Shown: positions 44,875 to 56,900, counted from the first letter of the stretch. The stretch is 64,000 bases of DNA from Vombatus ursinus (GCF_900497805.2 NW_020954610.1:34688835-34752834), one strand, 5' to 3'. The notes: generated from the letters alone by a model not told the origin. Made by a program: numbers and translations.

Positions 44875-45170
44875 TAGGGGCCCGGTAGCAAGGCCCTGAG
44901 CCCCAGGGCAATTAACCAGCATGCAAGCCAGCAGCCCAAGAGAGAAGCCAGAAATCTCAACTAGCAGCATAGAATGGCCCCATGCCCAGTGCAGGCCACC
45001 AGCGAGGCCCTCAACCCATTGCTGATGAGAAAGGAGACGCCAACCCTGGGGCCAGCCAGCAAAAAGATCCTGCCTCCATAACAAGCCAGTAGTAAGGCAC
45101 CACCCCCAGAGCAGGGCAATGGGGAAGTACCACCCCTAGTAGAAGCCAGCAGGGAACAACCCTCTCCTTC
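44875..45170 (+). repeat. GC-rich degenerate tandem repeat in L1 5'UTR
   Basis: Units built on 'agccagcag', 'caaggccctgagccccagg' and 'gcaccacccccagagcagg' recur at roughly 35-45 base spacing. This is the most GC-rich stretch in the area. It lies between the second 5'UTR module and ORF1 sequence and may be old promoter monomers. Confidence 0.5.
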
Positions 45171-47943
45171 CTCCCACATACACTCCAATATAAGCAAGTG
45201 GTTAGGCCCCGACGCCCAGTGAAAACCAGCATGGAAGATGAAGACATAAATACAGATGAAGACAAGGATGTGAAAACAGCTACCAAAAAAAGAAAAGCCT
45301 TAAAGGAAAATCCTAATTAGACCCAAACCCAACAAAAAATTCTTGGAAGCATTAAAGAAAGAGAAAAGAATGGTAGATTGAAAATTGGAAAAAGAAATTA
45401 GAGTGATATAAGAAAATTACAAAAAGAGGATTAAGAGTTTGGTAGAAGAGACTCAAAAAATACTGAAGAAAAAAACAGTGTAAAAAAAAGAATTAGCCTA
45501 ATGCTAAAATGCACAAAAATGCACTGAAGAAGGGGAAAAACCTACTTAAAGAGCAAAATATGTCAAATAAAAAAGGAGGTACAAAAATTCACTAAAGAAA
45601 ATAACTCCTTAAAAATCAGAATTGCAGAGTCAAGATGGCTGAGGAAAGGCAGGGACTTGCCTGAGCTCTCCTAAATTTCTACCCAAACAACTTTAAGTTA
45701 TTTCCTCAAAATGAATTCTGGACCAGCAGAACCCACAAAAGGACAGGGAGAAACATTTTTCTCTCCCAAGACATGTTAGAAAGTCAGCAGGAAAAGTCTG
45801 TTACACCAGAGTGAGACTGGAGCACAGTTTAGTGCAGTGTTCTAGCAAAACAGCAGCAGACCTTTGAGGCAACCAAATCAACTGTGGCAGTGTCTTCTGG
45901 AGCTCTCAGTCCATAGAAAGAAAAAAATAGAAAAAAATGAGGAATATCCCATTGGAAAAACAACTCACCTAGAAAATAGATTGAGGAGAGATAATTTAAG
46001 AAATATTGGAAAGCCATCATCAAAAAAAGATCCTAGACATCATGTTTCAAGAAATTATCAAGGAAAACTGCCTGAATATTCAAGAACTAGAGGGTAAAAT
46101 ATAAATTGAAGGAATCCCCTGATCACTTCCTGAAAGGGATCCCAAAATGAAAACTCCTAGGAATATTATAGCCAAATTCCAGAGCTCCCAGATCAAGAAG
46201 AAAATGCAATAGCAAACAGTCAGAAAATTTTTTTTTAAATGGTCAGGATCACACAAGATTTAGCAGCTTCTACATTAAAGGAGGGAAGGCAAAGGATCTA
46301 GGCTTACAACCAAAAATCACCTACCCAGGAAAACTAAATGTAATTCTCCAAGGGAAAATGGATATTTAATGAAATAGAGGATTATCAAGCATTCCTGATG
46401 AAAAGATCAGAGCTGAATAGAAAATTTGACATTCAAAAAGAAGACTCAAGAGAAGCATAAAAAGCACTCAATAAAGTTAAACTATTTACATTCCTGTATG
46501 GGAAAATGATACATAAAACTCCTAAGAAATTTACTATTATTAAGGTCGTTAAAAGGAGTTTATATAGAGGGCATGGGTGTATATTGATTTTCTTGAAATG
46601 ATCTCCAAAAATAAATGAAGGAAGGAGAAAGATGAATGTCCTGGGGAAAGGGGGAGGAGTAAAACAGGGAAATTTTTCTCAAATAAAAGAAGCATATAAA
46701 GAAGAGAGGAAAACAAGGGTGTGGCAGGAAATACATGAACTTCACTCTCATTAGAACTTGTTTAAAGAAGAAAGAAGCTATAGATAGATTGATGGATGGC
46801 CCTGCAGTTGTGTATAGAAATGTAATTTACTCAATAAGGAAATAGGAAGGGAAGGAGATAAGAGAAAGAGGGAGATAATAAAGGATAGGGCAGATTAAGG
46901 GAGATGATAGTTAGAAACAAAATAGACTTTTGATGAGGCATAGGATTAAAAAAAGAGACAGAGATAGAGACATTAACAGAGAGACAAAAAAGTAGATAGA
47001 GAGAGGAAGAAACAGATGATAACAGGATGGAGGAAATACACATTTAGTCCTCATAACTGTGAGTTGTGAGATAATCAGTGAAACTACATTTTGCTAAAAA
47101 GTTCCATAGATGATAAAGTAATATAAAAATTTCTATAGCAAGTTTTTCTGATAAAGACCTCATTACTCAAATTTATACTGAGTATACAACTCAGGCAAAT
47201 TTTTAAAAATAAGAGCAATTCCCCAATTGATGAATAGTCAAAGAATATAAGTAGGCAGTTTTCAAAAAAAGAAATCAAATCTATATCTATAGTTTATATC
47301 TATATAGATTAAGTATTTCTATATCCTAAATATATATGTATATGTATATATAAGTCATATGAAAAAGTGCTCTAAATCACTATTGATTATAGAAATGAAA
47401 ATTAAAATAACTCTGAGATATCATCTTACACCTATCAGAAATGATAAATGCTGAATGAGATGAAGGGGAAATAAAAGATACACTAAGGAATTGGCAGAGT
47501 AGTGGACCAACTGGACCAACCATTCTGGAAAACAATTTGAAACTATGCCCAAATGGCTATAAAACTGTGCATACCCTTTGGCCCAGCAATACCATTACTA
47601 CATTTATATCCAAAAGAAATTAAAGAAAAAGGAAAGGGATGTATTTGTACAAAAATATTTACAGCAGCTTTTTTGTGCTGGTAATCAAGGGGATGCTCAT
47701 CAGTTGGGGAATGGCTGAATAAGTTGTGGCATATGGTTGTGATGGAATGCTATGGTGCTTTAAGAAATGACAAATGGGGTGGTTTCAGGAAAACATGGCA
47801 AGACTAATATGAACAAAGTGAAGTGAGAAGAACCAGGAGATCATTGTGCATAGTAGCAGCAATGTTGCAATGATGATCAATTGTGAGGCTTGGCTACTCT
47901 GATCGATATAATGATCCAAGACTATTCCAAAGGATTTATGATG

Positions 47944-48110
47944 AAAAAATGCTATCCACAGGGGCAGCTAGATGGTGCAATGGATAGAGCTCTGGCTTTG
48001 GAGTCAGGAGGACCTGAGTTCAAATCCAGCCCTTGACACTTACTAGCTATGTGACCTTGGGCAAGTCACTTAACCTTACCAAAAAGTAAAAAACAAAAAT
48101 GCTCCCCACT
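47944..48110 (+). repeat. CORE-SINE with A-rich tail inside L1 3' end
   Basis: The body (47961-48093) has the head 'ggggcagctagatggtgc', A box 'tgcaatggatagagc', B box 'gagttcaaatcc', core 'tagctatgtgaccttggg' and ends 'cacttaaccttacc' plus an A-rich tail. A diverged TSD is visible: aaaaaatgctatccaca before and 'caaaaatgctccccact' after. It lacks the RTE tail. Confidence 0.9.
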
Positions 48111-48481
48111 ACCAGATAGAGAACTAATGAACTTTGAGGGCAAACTTAAGTATAATTTTCTCATTTTCTTTATCCTCCTTGCCTTTTTTTGAAATATGGC
48201 TTATTTGGAAATATGTTTTGCTTGATTTCACATATATAGTTGACATTGTATTGCTTGCTTTTTCTGAGGGTAAGGGAGTGGTGAGAGAGAGAGAGAGGGA
48301 AAAAAATTGAACTCAAAATTTAAAAAGGAATGTTTCAAATAAATAAATACTAAATAAAAAAACAAAAAATCAAGCAAAAAAAGGTATACTTTCTAATTAA
48401 GATAAATATATTGTCAACTATAAAAACACTCTGCAAATGAAATTATTGGATAAATGGAAAAAATAAAACAAAACTAACCAA

Positions 48482-49190
48482 CAAACATGAAGTAGAATTG
48501 CTGCTACTTATCAACATAGGTTAAATTATGTGTTGTCTTCCTCAGTTTCAGGTGCTTTTGTACTCAAAAAATATTAGTGATTAAATTAGCATATGATAAT
48601 TTATATTTCAACCTTACATGATGTATTTAACTTTGTTTTCTCAAGTCTCTGAGAAAAAATCTGCAACAAATTGAGATACATTCAAAATAGGCATAATGAA
48701 TATCTGGTCTTTGGGTCAAGCTTGGCCTTCATTTTAATTTCATCTATATCTATAGTTTTAAAAAATGGTAATATGACTTTGAGAGTCTTTATTTATAACC
48801 TTAAAAGGTGCCAAGATGAACTTTTATATTATGAAACTTCTTTTTTCTCTTTCTCCTTTCTCACTTTTATCTCTTCCTAAAATATTTTCTTTGTGAGTCT
48901 CTGTACATTTGTTTCTTTGCATATGTGTCTATGTGTGACTCCCTCCTTTTGTGCTATACTTGTTTTCTCAAACATGTTCTTGGTGTGAAGGACAGAACAA
49001 ACATCCAAAGCTATTTCTGAAAAATCTTCTCAACATAGATTCAGCCCTTAATAAATCCCTGTCCCTCAATACATAGCAGTGGTTCCAACACTGCCACATG
49101 GGACAATACTTAGGGAACTACACACTATATCCTGAATCCTTCCTTGCCAGGAGGAGACAAGAGAAGACACACCAACACGTGCTTCACGAG
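48482..49190. other. Unassigned sequence
   Basis: AT-rich. No repeat family, exon or regulatory element recognised. Confidence 0.35.
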
Positions 49191-49191
49191 T

Positions 49192-49292
49192 GCAATTTCT
49201 ACTGAAAAAATTCAGACAATGAAATTCCCTTTCAATTCCCTGAATGTTTACTTAGATATAACCCTGGCTTTATAGGTAATTTAAAATACTTA
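49192..49292 (+). repeat. Inverted-repeat arm 1 (unclassified family)
   Basis: 'aattcagacaatgaaattcc' and 'ttcaattccctgaatg' are matched in reverse complement at 50140-50234 at roughly three bases in four. It belongs to no family I recognise. Confidence 0.6.
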
Positions 49293-50139
49293 AAGGTACA
49301 GAGGTTAGTCAAACTAATGCCATAAACTTGCCCAGTAATCACTTTCTTTTTTCCTAAAATATCCCCAATAATCCTGTATCTATATGCTGGCACATATACT
49401 GAATGTAGCCTAACTGGGGTAGCTTTGTCACTTTATCCCTGACTTTATCCCAAAAGCCAGCTACTTTCTGCTTTACCTATTGCTTTTCTGATGGTGCAGA
49501 CAGCTTTCTTCCCCCCACCCCTAATAACCATTTGCCTGGGAAAAGGGCTGTCGTTTAACCTATTTCATACACCTGAATGAACTGACTTACACCAGGAAAG
49601 GTAGAAACATTCTTTCTCCATTAACTGGTATGTTATGTAGTTATCAATGTTTCTACAGTTGTCTGTTGTTGAGCAATTAAAATCCTATCCAATACATCTC
49701 AGTGTTCCTATGTCCAGCACTCTCTTCCTATTACTCTTCTTGCCCTTTTCCTGAAGGCTAATTAGTGATGATTTACTCTGGTCCTTTTATCATTTCACAT
49801 TTATGCTGGAAAGAGACTTTTGGCCACTGTACCTTTCTTTCTTTCTGTGCTTTCTCTGCCTGAATCAAATTTAAAATTTAAATTTAAAAGCCCTGTCTGT
49901 CTAGGACTATTTCTTATCCTTGTAAACAACTTCCGCTGAACTGTCAGCCTCATGACAAAAGATGATGACCTACCCTTCTCTCTGAGTTACTGTGACTTGA
50001 GGTCAGTCTGTTTGGTGGAGGACTGAAAATTTGGCCTTGTGTATTTGGAAATGGTCAGTGACCCATATTCTAGTTGCAATAGCACCTATGATCCCTAAAC
50101 TATTGGAGTTTAAAGAGTTTAAAGATTACAGCTGGGAAG
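49293..50139. other. Unassigned spacer between inverted arms
   Basis: It includes a local palindrome 'tttaaaatttaaatttaaa' at about 49870. No coding or repeat assignment. Confidence 0.35.
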
Positions 50140-50234
50140 TCCAGATTAAGTATGTTAAACCACATTAATATGGAGGTGAGTGTTCAGGGAATGAAATAGG
50201 AACTTCATTATCTGAATTTCCTGAATAGAAATTT
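50140..50234 (-). repeat. Inverted-repeat arm 2 (unclassified family)
   Basis: Reverse complement of 49192-49292: 'tgttcagggaatgaaatagg', 'aacttcattatctgaatttc'. Confidence 0.6.
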
Positions 50235-50745
50235 CCTTTGGTAAGCATGCAAGTTCTATTCTGAGCATCCCCTCAGAATCTTGTGCCTTCAGTGACCCTT
50301 GCTTTCTAGATCAGTGGAATGATTTCTTGCCAGACCAACCTTCTACCTAGAATTTTCCGTTCATTGTAACCACACAGTTTTCTGTCATAGTGGCACACCC
50401 CATTTCACTGTAAGCTAAGTATAATGGAATTCTTTGACATCTCAGAATCAGCTGTGACTTGTGTCTGAGCAGTATATTCTAGTTCCTAGCTCTAGATAAA
50501 CACACCCATATATATAACCAGGGGAAGAGTTTTCACCATACCTCTAGGACATCCCCAGTGACAATTCTTCCCCCAAAGCATTTGCTTGTAGCCCTAAATC
50601 CCCTATCAAATAACTACTTTCTCTGCTTTGAAAATCCCTCTATCCCCTGTTTATAGCCACATCTTGAGACAGTGAGATCCCTCCATTACTTCCTCACCTA
50701 GACCAGCTGTTGCTATCAGCTAACATTATCGAGATTATTAGATAC
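50235..50745. other. Unassigned sequence
   Basis: Nothing recognised. It is adjacent to the second inverted-repeat arm pair. Confidence 0.35.
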
Positions 50746-51067
50746 AGATAACAGAAAGTTTGTCAAGTGATCCCTCCCATTTTCCTGACCACATGAAATA
50801 TATCCATTGCGATATAGTCCAACATTCCCAGACTTGGCAGATTCTCCACTCTATTGGCAATATTTACCTCCATTCAAGCATTAACTCTGGAGAAAAATAG
50901 AGATAAGGAAAACTCTAGATATTCAACTCAACTGATGTCCCCGTGGAAGAACCAGAATAACTAGCAATATGTATCCTTGCCCTGTGTTTGGTAATTGTAT
51001 TCTTGTAGTCTATGTAAACTTATTCTTTAACAATCTCTTTTCTCTTGTTGGGTCAGTAATTTATACC
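50746..51067 (+). repeat. Inverted-repeat copy A with 106-bp invariant core
   Basis: It matches 53253-53586 in reverse complement over the whole 322 bases, with about 28 differences by eye. Bases 50811-50916 are identical in both copies (106 of 106), while the flanks differ at roughly one base in eight. The family is unclassified. The 3' region ('ttgttgggtcagtaattt') would suit an LTR end, but no TG...CA boundary is seen. Confidence 0.85.
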
Positions 51068-51295
51068 AAAATATAATTCGTGGCAAGCCTAGGCTCAGTA
51101 TTCCCTTTTTGCCTTCAATATTCTCCTTCTGTTCCTGAGCTTGCCCACTGCTCCTGTCTTCCATATGGTCATTATTTAAGGGTCTCTATTAATTACTTGA
51201 TTGCTCATCTCATAGATTTAAAATACCCTCATATGTGAATTACTGAACAAAAACGCTGAGTGAAAGTTAACTTGTCTATTAAACCTATACTATAT

Positions 51296-51510
51296 AGAGA
51301 GCTAGTCTCAGAGCCAGGAAGAACTGGTTTCAGGTCCTGCCTCTGTCATCTTGGCTGTATGAAACCGGGCAAATCACTTAACCTTTAAAAGCCTTAGACA
51401 ACTCTCTAAGAGGATAAGTGGCAGAAAAGATGTTGACCTCCTCTGGAAGAGGGAAAGTCCTCACCCAAAAATTCCCTATGGCAATTAAGTCATAAATCTA
51501 GTTCCTAACC
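51296..51510 (+). repeat. CORE-SINE, Mar-1/Opo-1-like (+)
   Basis: Plus-strand copy of the 7.27-kb family: 'cagagccaggaagaactgg', 'caggtcctgcctctgtc', 'caaatcacttaacctttaa', 'agacaactctctaagagg' and 'agagggaaagtcctcaccc'. Confidence 0.7.
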
Positions 51511-51985
51511 TTTTCTCAATAGTATGCTTTAGGATTTGGACACTAGCTTAGGGTAGTTAAGAATTAAATTAGAATTTTAGGTTATAAACAAACTTTAGCA
51601 TCTTTGACTTACCCATGCAGTCCCTTTGTGAAGTCAAGATGATTTCTGTAGGGTAGTAGCCCTCAAGACATGTTTCTCAAAGAGCAACCAAGGACAATAA
51701 GGAAGCCCCTATTCTATGAGAAGAGACTCAATAAATCTTCCAATTTGCCAATGAAGGTAACTCAGCCTTTCACCTTAAAAGTAGTTCCCTTCTTCCTCTC
51801 CACTTCATCCCCTTTTTGAATTATATTATTTAAAGATTTAAAAATGTAGATCTATGACTGGAAGAAATATATAACACTTTACATCCTTACCAATCATGGT
51901 CCTAAAACCCCTGGGAAATGAGGAAAACTGACACACATTAGAAATGGAATCTTACATGTGCATAAGGACTCCTTTTAAACAAAAA
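51511..51985. other. Unassigned sequence
   Basis: No feature recognised. Confidence 0.3.
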
Positions 51986-52334
51986 CTTCTAAGCAGAAAA
52001 ATTGGAAAGTTGTCTGGAAGAAAAACAAAGTTTAGACCAACATCTCACAAGCCCCAAATTAACCCCAAATGAAAATATGAACTAAATATAAAAGACAATA
52101 TAAACAAATTAGTCCAGGGAAGAAGATTCTTTTCACAACTATAGGTAGAAAGAGAACTCTTGACCATGTAAAAGGTAAAGATAAAGCTGAAACATTTGTA
52201 TATAATCAAAATCAATTAAAATCAGTTAAAAATGAGAGGGGAAAGTCAACTGGGAAAAATATTTATACCAATTTTTTTTCTGATAAAAGTTTGATATTCA
52301 AACCACATAGGAAATTAACACAATTCTATAAGAT

Positions 52335-52905
52335 AGAGATAGGGATTAGACTTGTGATTCCATTTATATAGGAAATTCTTGGGTTAGGAAACTATCTCTA
52401 CTAATGCAAGACAAAATCTTCTCTGAAGCTTATTTGAGAGCTGTCTATAGCACTGAGAGATCAAGTGACTTATGCACATACCTATACTATACTCCATGCT
52501 ATATATTACTGGTGTGTACAGTTATCCCTTCCACATTGTTGTTTTCCCCGTGGTGGTTTTGATCTATCACAGGTTGGCATAAGAAATTAAATGGGAATTT
52601 TGGGGCATTTTGTGGAAGCCACAGATTGCACATGAAGGCTGTCAGATGACACAGAACACACAACTAAATACTTAACTCAAATTTTACAATAAGGTATTGT
52701 AAACACCCCACAAAAAAAAGAACAAAAATTAGACTTCTCTGGTACAAAGGGAGGGACAAAAACTTTTACACGGATTTTCCAGATTATGGAGGTGCTATGC
52801 CCCTAAATCCCATGATGTGGAAGGGATAACTGTAGTATATGTAGTATGAACCCATGTTTACTGATTCTGAGGCCTCTCTCTAGACCTATGCCACACTACT
52901 TCATT
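52335..52905 (-). repeat. CORE-SINE, Mar-1/Opo-1-like, split by a MITE
   Basis: 'agacttgtgattccattt', 'aggaaactatctctactaat' and 'gagatcaagtgacttatgc' (52335-52500) continue after the MITE with 'ctgattctgaggcctctc' and 'gacctatgccacactac' (52850-52905), the reversed head. Confidence 0.7.
52517..52834. mobile_element. Tigger-like MITE with perfect 18-bp TIRs and TA TSD
   Basis: The 314-bp element (52519-52832) begins CAGTTATCCCTTCCACAT and ends with its exact reverse complement. A TA dinucleotide flanks each side (52517-52518, 52833-52834). CAG...CTG ends, TA targets and the 'cagttatccct' start are typical of pogo/Tigger members of the Tc1/mariner superfamily. It is too short to code for transposase and would have been moved by a full-length relative. 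Confidence 0.92.
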
Positions 52906-53252
52906 GGGATATAAATGCTCAATGAATATGACACATTCCTTAAAAGATAAATGATTAAAAAATATGCATTAGAAGCTCTCAAAAGTAAGGCAAGTTATAA
53001 ACAACTATGCTAAAAACATTTTCTAATAATAAGAGAATTAGTAATAGTAAAATGCACCAACAGTAAGAGAAATACAAATCAAAATCATTATAAGGTTCAA
53101 CTCCACACTGGAAAATGCCAATTGTTGGAGGGGTTTAATAGAGCAGATATACTTTGAATGGAGCTGTAAATTGGTCCAACCATTTTTGAAAGCAATTTTT
53201 AATTCTTGTAGGAGGGCTGCTGGTAGCTCTCCTAAACCTCTACTATCAGGAT

Positions 53253-53586
53253 GGCATAAATTACTGACCCAACAAAAGAAAGGGGAATGTTAAAAAAAAT
53301 ATGTTTACTTAGATTGTAAGAATACAATTATTACACACAGTACAAGGATACATATTGCTAGTTATTGTTCTGGTTCTTCTCTGGGGACGTTAGTTGAGTT
53401 GAATATCAAGAGTTTTCCTTATCTCTATTTTTCTCCAGAGTTAATGCTTGAATGGAGGTAAATATTGCCAATAGAGTGGAGAATCTGCCAAGTCTGGGAA
53501 TGTTGGACTATATCTCAGTGGATGTATTTTATGTGGTCAGGAAAATGGTAAGGATCACTTGACAAATGCAAAACTTTCTGTTATCT
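53253..53586 (-). repeat. Inverted-repeat copy B
   Basis: Reverse complement of 50746-51067, with a few small insertions relative to A. It sits in a roughly 610-base insertion that splits an L1. The additional 230 bases (53587-53820) are not shared with copy A and are unassigned. Confidence 0.85.
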
Positions 53587-53905
53587 ATTATGAAACAAAG
53601 AAACCTTTATACAGCTGTCTACATAGATGGGGCTACTGTCCATCAACATTTTCCAACCACCAATGACTTGTAATCCTATCAGTTTTAAATACTATGGATT
53701 TCCCCTTTGAAATTTTATCTACACCACAGTCAAGGAACTTTCTGCCTTGAAATCCTAGTTGTTTCCTTGAACTTGCTTCCTCCTTGGTAATGTGCAAAGG
53801 CCTGTCCAAGAACTATACCCTCGATTAACCAAACTGTGTGTATCTTTCAACCTAGAAATATTATGACTAAGCATATTCCCCAATGCTGTCAAACAGAGAA
53901 AGAAA

Positions 53906-56900
53906 AGTATCAAGGGACCAACATGATGGAGGATTAGACATTAGCTATGATCCTCATGATCTCCCAGACCTCTCTAACATAGGAATAATGCAGAAGAAAT
54001 AAGGTAATTTCGGCTGTCTCCAAGTCCTAAGACACTAGGAAACCAAACATAGTAAAAACTTGACAGCAGAGAAGACTAATATTCTCTAAATCCTAACTAG
54101 TTTTCACTAACGTTAACTAGTGTTCACCTATTACCTTCCTACCCACCACACTTCCAGCAACATGGCTGCAAAAATGAACCTGTAAGCTTACAACAGAGCT
54201 CAACTGTATACCTCTGCCCCTCTCCTTCCTCCCAGTGCTGTGGAGATGCAAACTACAAGGGGTAAAAATTTGCACATGCTTCAATAGCTGCATTTCAATG
54301 TCCTATGCCACAGCGGAGCTCCACATGAGCTTTGAAGTGCAGAGGGAACAGGAAGTGTTTATAACATGTCCATGTTTATAACATAATCCAACTCTCTGTC
54401 CTTACCCTCCACATCCTTTCAGTTCCATAAAGATGTAAATTTCAAATGGTAAAAATTTATTCAGGCTATGAAAACTCTTTAGCAATTTTGTGTTACAACA
54501 GAGCTAAGCCTGAGTAGAGAAAGAGAGGGAATGAGGCAGAGCACATGTCCATGCTTATAATAAAACTCAACTCTAAACATCAACTTCCTATCTCCAGTGC
54601 CAAAGCAGAAATTTGCTCAAGCAGGGATACTGGCATAGCAACACTTGGTGCCGCTAAACTATAGTTTAGTGTATGGTGAAGGGCTCTGTGGAAATCCACT
54701 GAGCCTGAGAGAAAGTGTCCAGCATTCAGCTGAGGCTAGTTCTGTTGCTCCAGAAGTTATTTGAGGCAGAGACAGAATGGGAGGAGACTGAGGCACTTTG
54801 AGATCTAGCCCCTAAAAAGACCATCATCAGAAGAAGGAAGGGAATCAGAAAGTGGGTGATAGGAGAAAATAAGGAGAAAAAATATTGAAATGATAAAATA
54901 TCTCAGGAGGAAGAAAAATCAAAGACTGAGCATATGCAGATATTGCAACAGGGAAGACATCAACAGTAGAGGGTTCAGAAATCTATGAATAAATACTGCA
55001 AAGACCTGATGGATTTTAAAGAAGGTATGGAACAACAGCATGCTGGTTTAAAAGAGAAATAAGAACTATGAGAACAGAATTTATGGCCAGCAGAGAAAAA
55101 ATAACTGGCAAGAGAGAAAAACTTGAATGTGTGGTGGCAAGTCTCACCAAAGAAACAAAAGAGGATAACTGATTGAGAATGCAAGTACATGGAAGTGAAG
55201 GAAAATCTGAAAAAAGAGAAGCAAAATGCAATAACCTTAAAAGAAAGCATGTTTTCCTTTCAAGCAAAACATAATGATCTCAGCAGAATGGATTAAGAAC
55301 CATAATCCTAAAATATGTCATTTACATGAAACATATGTGAAGCAGAGATATACACATAGAGTAAAGGTAAAAGATTGGAGCAGAATATATTATGTTTCAG
55401 CTGAAGTAGAAAAAAGCAGGGGTAGCAATACTGATCTCAGACAAAGCAAAAGCAAAAATAAATCTAATTAAAAGAGATAAGGAAGGAAACTACATCCTAC
55501 TAAAGGGCACCATAGACAATGAAGTAATATCATTACTAAACATATATGCACCAAGTGGTATAGCATCCAAATTCTTAAGGGAAAAGTTAAGGGAGATACA
55601 GGAAGAAATAGACAGCAAAATTATACTAGTGGAGGATCTCAACTTCCCCCTCTATGAACTAGATAAATCCAACCACAAAATAAACAAGAAACAAGTAAAG
55701 GAGATGAATAGAATTTTAGAAAAGTTAGATATGATTGACTTTTGGAGAAAACAGTAGGTCAGAAAGGAATATACCTTTTTCTCAGTGGTACCTGGTACCT
55801 ACACAAAAATTGACCATGTATTACAGCATAAAAACCTCACAATCCAGTGCAGAAAAACAGAAATGTTAAATGCATCCTTTTCAGATCGTGATGCAATAAA
55901 AATTGCATGTAATAAAGGACCATGGAAAGATAGACTAAAAATTAATTGGAAACTAAATAATCTAATCCTAAAGAATGAATGGGCCAAACAACAAATCATA
56001 GAAACAATAACTTCATCCAAGAGAGCGACAATAATGAGAAAACATACCAAAACTTATGGGATACAGTTAAAGCCATCCTTAGGGAAAGTTTTATGTCTCT
56101 AAATGCTTACATGAATAAAATAGAGAGAGAGGAGATAGGTTAATTGGGCAAGCTAGAAAAAGAACAAATTAAAAATCCCCAGTTAAATACCAAATTAGAA
56201 ATTCTGAAAATCACAGGAGAGATTAATAAAATTGAAAATAAGAAAACTATTGAACTAATAAATAAAACTACAAGCTAGTTTTTGAAAAAGAAATAAAATA
56301 GACAAACTTTTGGTTAGTTTAATTAAAAAATAAAGAAAGAAGAAAACCAAATTACCAGTATCAAAAATTACAGGGGTGAATTCATCACCAATGAAGAAGA
56401 AATAAAAACAATAATTAGAAGCTATTTTGCCCAACTGAATACCAATAAATTTGACAATCTTAGTGAAATGGATGAATATTTACAAAAATATAAATTGCCC
56501 AGATTAACAGAAGAGGAAATAAAATGCTTAAACAACCCCATTTCAGAAAAAGAAATTGAATCAGTCATCAAGGAACTCCCTAAGAAAAAATCTCCAGGGC
56601 CAGAGAGATTTACAAGTGAATTCTATCAAACATTTAAAGAACAACTAATTCCAATACTACATAAACTATTTGGGAAAATAGGTGAAGAAGGAGTCCTACC
56701 AAATTCTTTTTAACATACAAATATGATGCTGATACCTAAACCAGAAAGAGCTAAAACAGAAAAAGAAAATTATAGACCAATTTCTCTAATGAATATAGGT
56801 ACAAAAAATTTTAAATAAAATATTAGCAAGGAGATTATAGCAACTTATCTTGAGTATAATATACTATGACCAGGTAGGATTTATACCAGGAATGCAATAT

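Larger units (their letters stand above)
44044..48481 (+). mobile_element. Composite L1: stacked 5'UTRs, ORF1, truncated ORF2, 3' flank
   Basis: The 12-bp aaaactaaccaa stands at 44044-44055 and again at 48470-48481, so 44056-48469 behaves as one insertion. In order it holds a 5'UTR module starting 'ggagccaagatggtgg' (44060), a second 'gccaagatgacaaaatgagg' module (44698), a GC-rich degenerate tandem region (44875-45170), ORF1 N-terminal sequence (45240-45620), and a third 5'UTR module 'gagtcaagatggctgagg' (45628). Then come the ORF1 C-terminal region (45920-46345), the A/G-rich inter-ORF spacer (46345-47080), only the last part of ORF2 (47085-47960), and the 3'UTR to about 48365. About 100 non-L1 bases then lead to a second A-rich end. 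Frames are broken. Confidence 0.75.
51990..53905 (+). mobile_element. Old L1 ORF2 C-terminal region with nested insertions
   Basis: L1 blocks appear at 51990-52334 ('agaccaacatctcacaag', 'gaactcttgaccatg', 'tttctgataaaagtttg'), 52906-53210 ('aatacaaatcaaaatcatta', 'ttggtccaaccatttttg') and 53825-53905 ('ctgtgtgtatctttcaacc'). They are interrupted by a CORE-SINE with its own MITE (52335-52905) and by a roughly 610-base insertion containing inverted-repeat copy B. Confidence 0.65.

Noticed and set aside
44211-45286. Open frames of 65-127 codons
   Set aside because: They fall in the stacked L1 5'UTR modules and the tandem GC-rich region. The composition reflects repeats, not proteins.
51068-51090. 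'tggcaagcctaggctcag' after copy A as a primer-binding site of a retrovirus
   Set aside because: It matches no tRNA 3' end convincingly, and copy B does not share it.
50746-53586. The inverted pair as terminal repeats of one 2.8-kb DNA transposon or Polinton
   Set aside because: Copy B lies in a separate insertion inside an L1, the interior consists of unrelated SINE, MITE and L1 sequence, and no matching target duplication or coding gene was seen.
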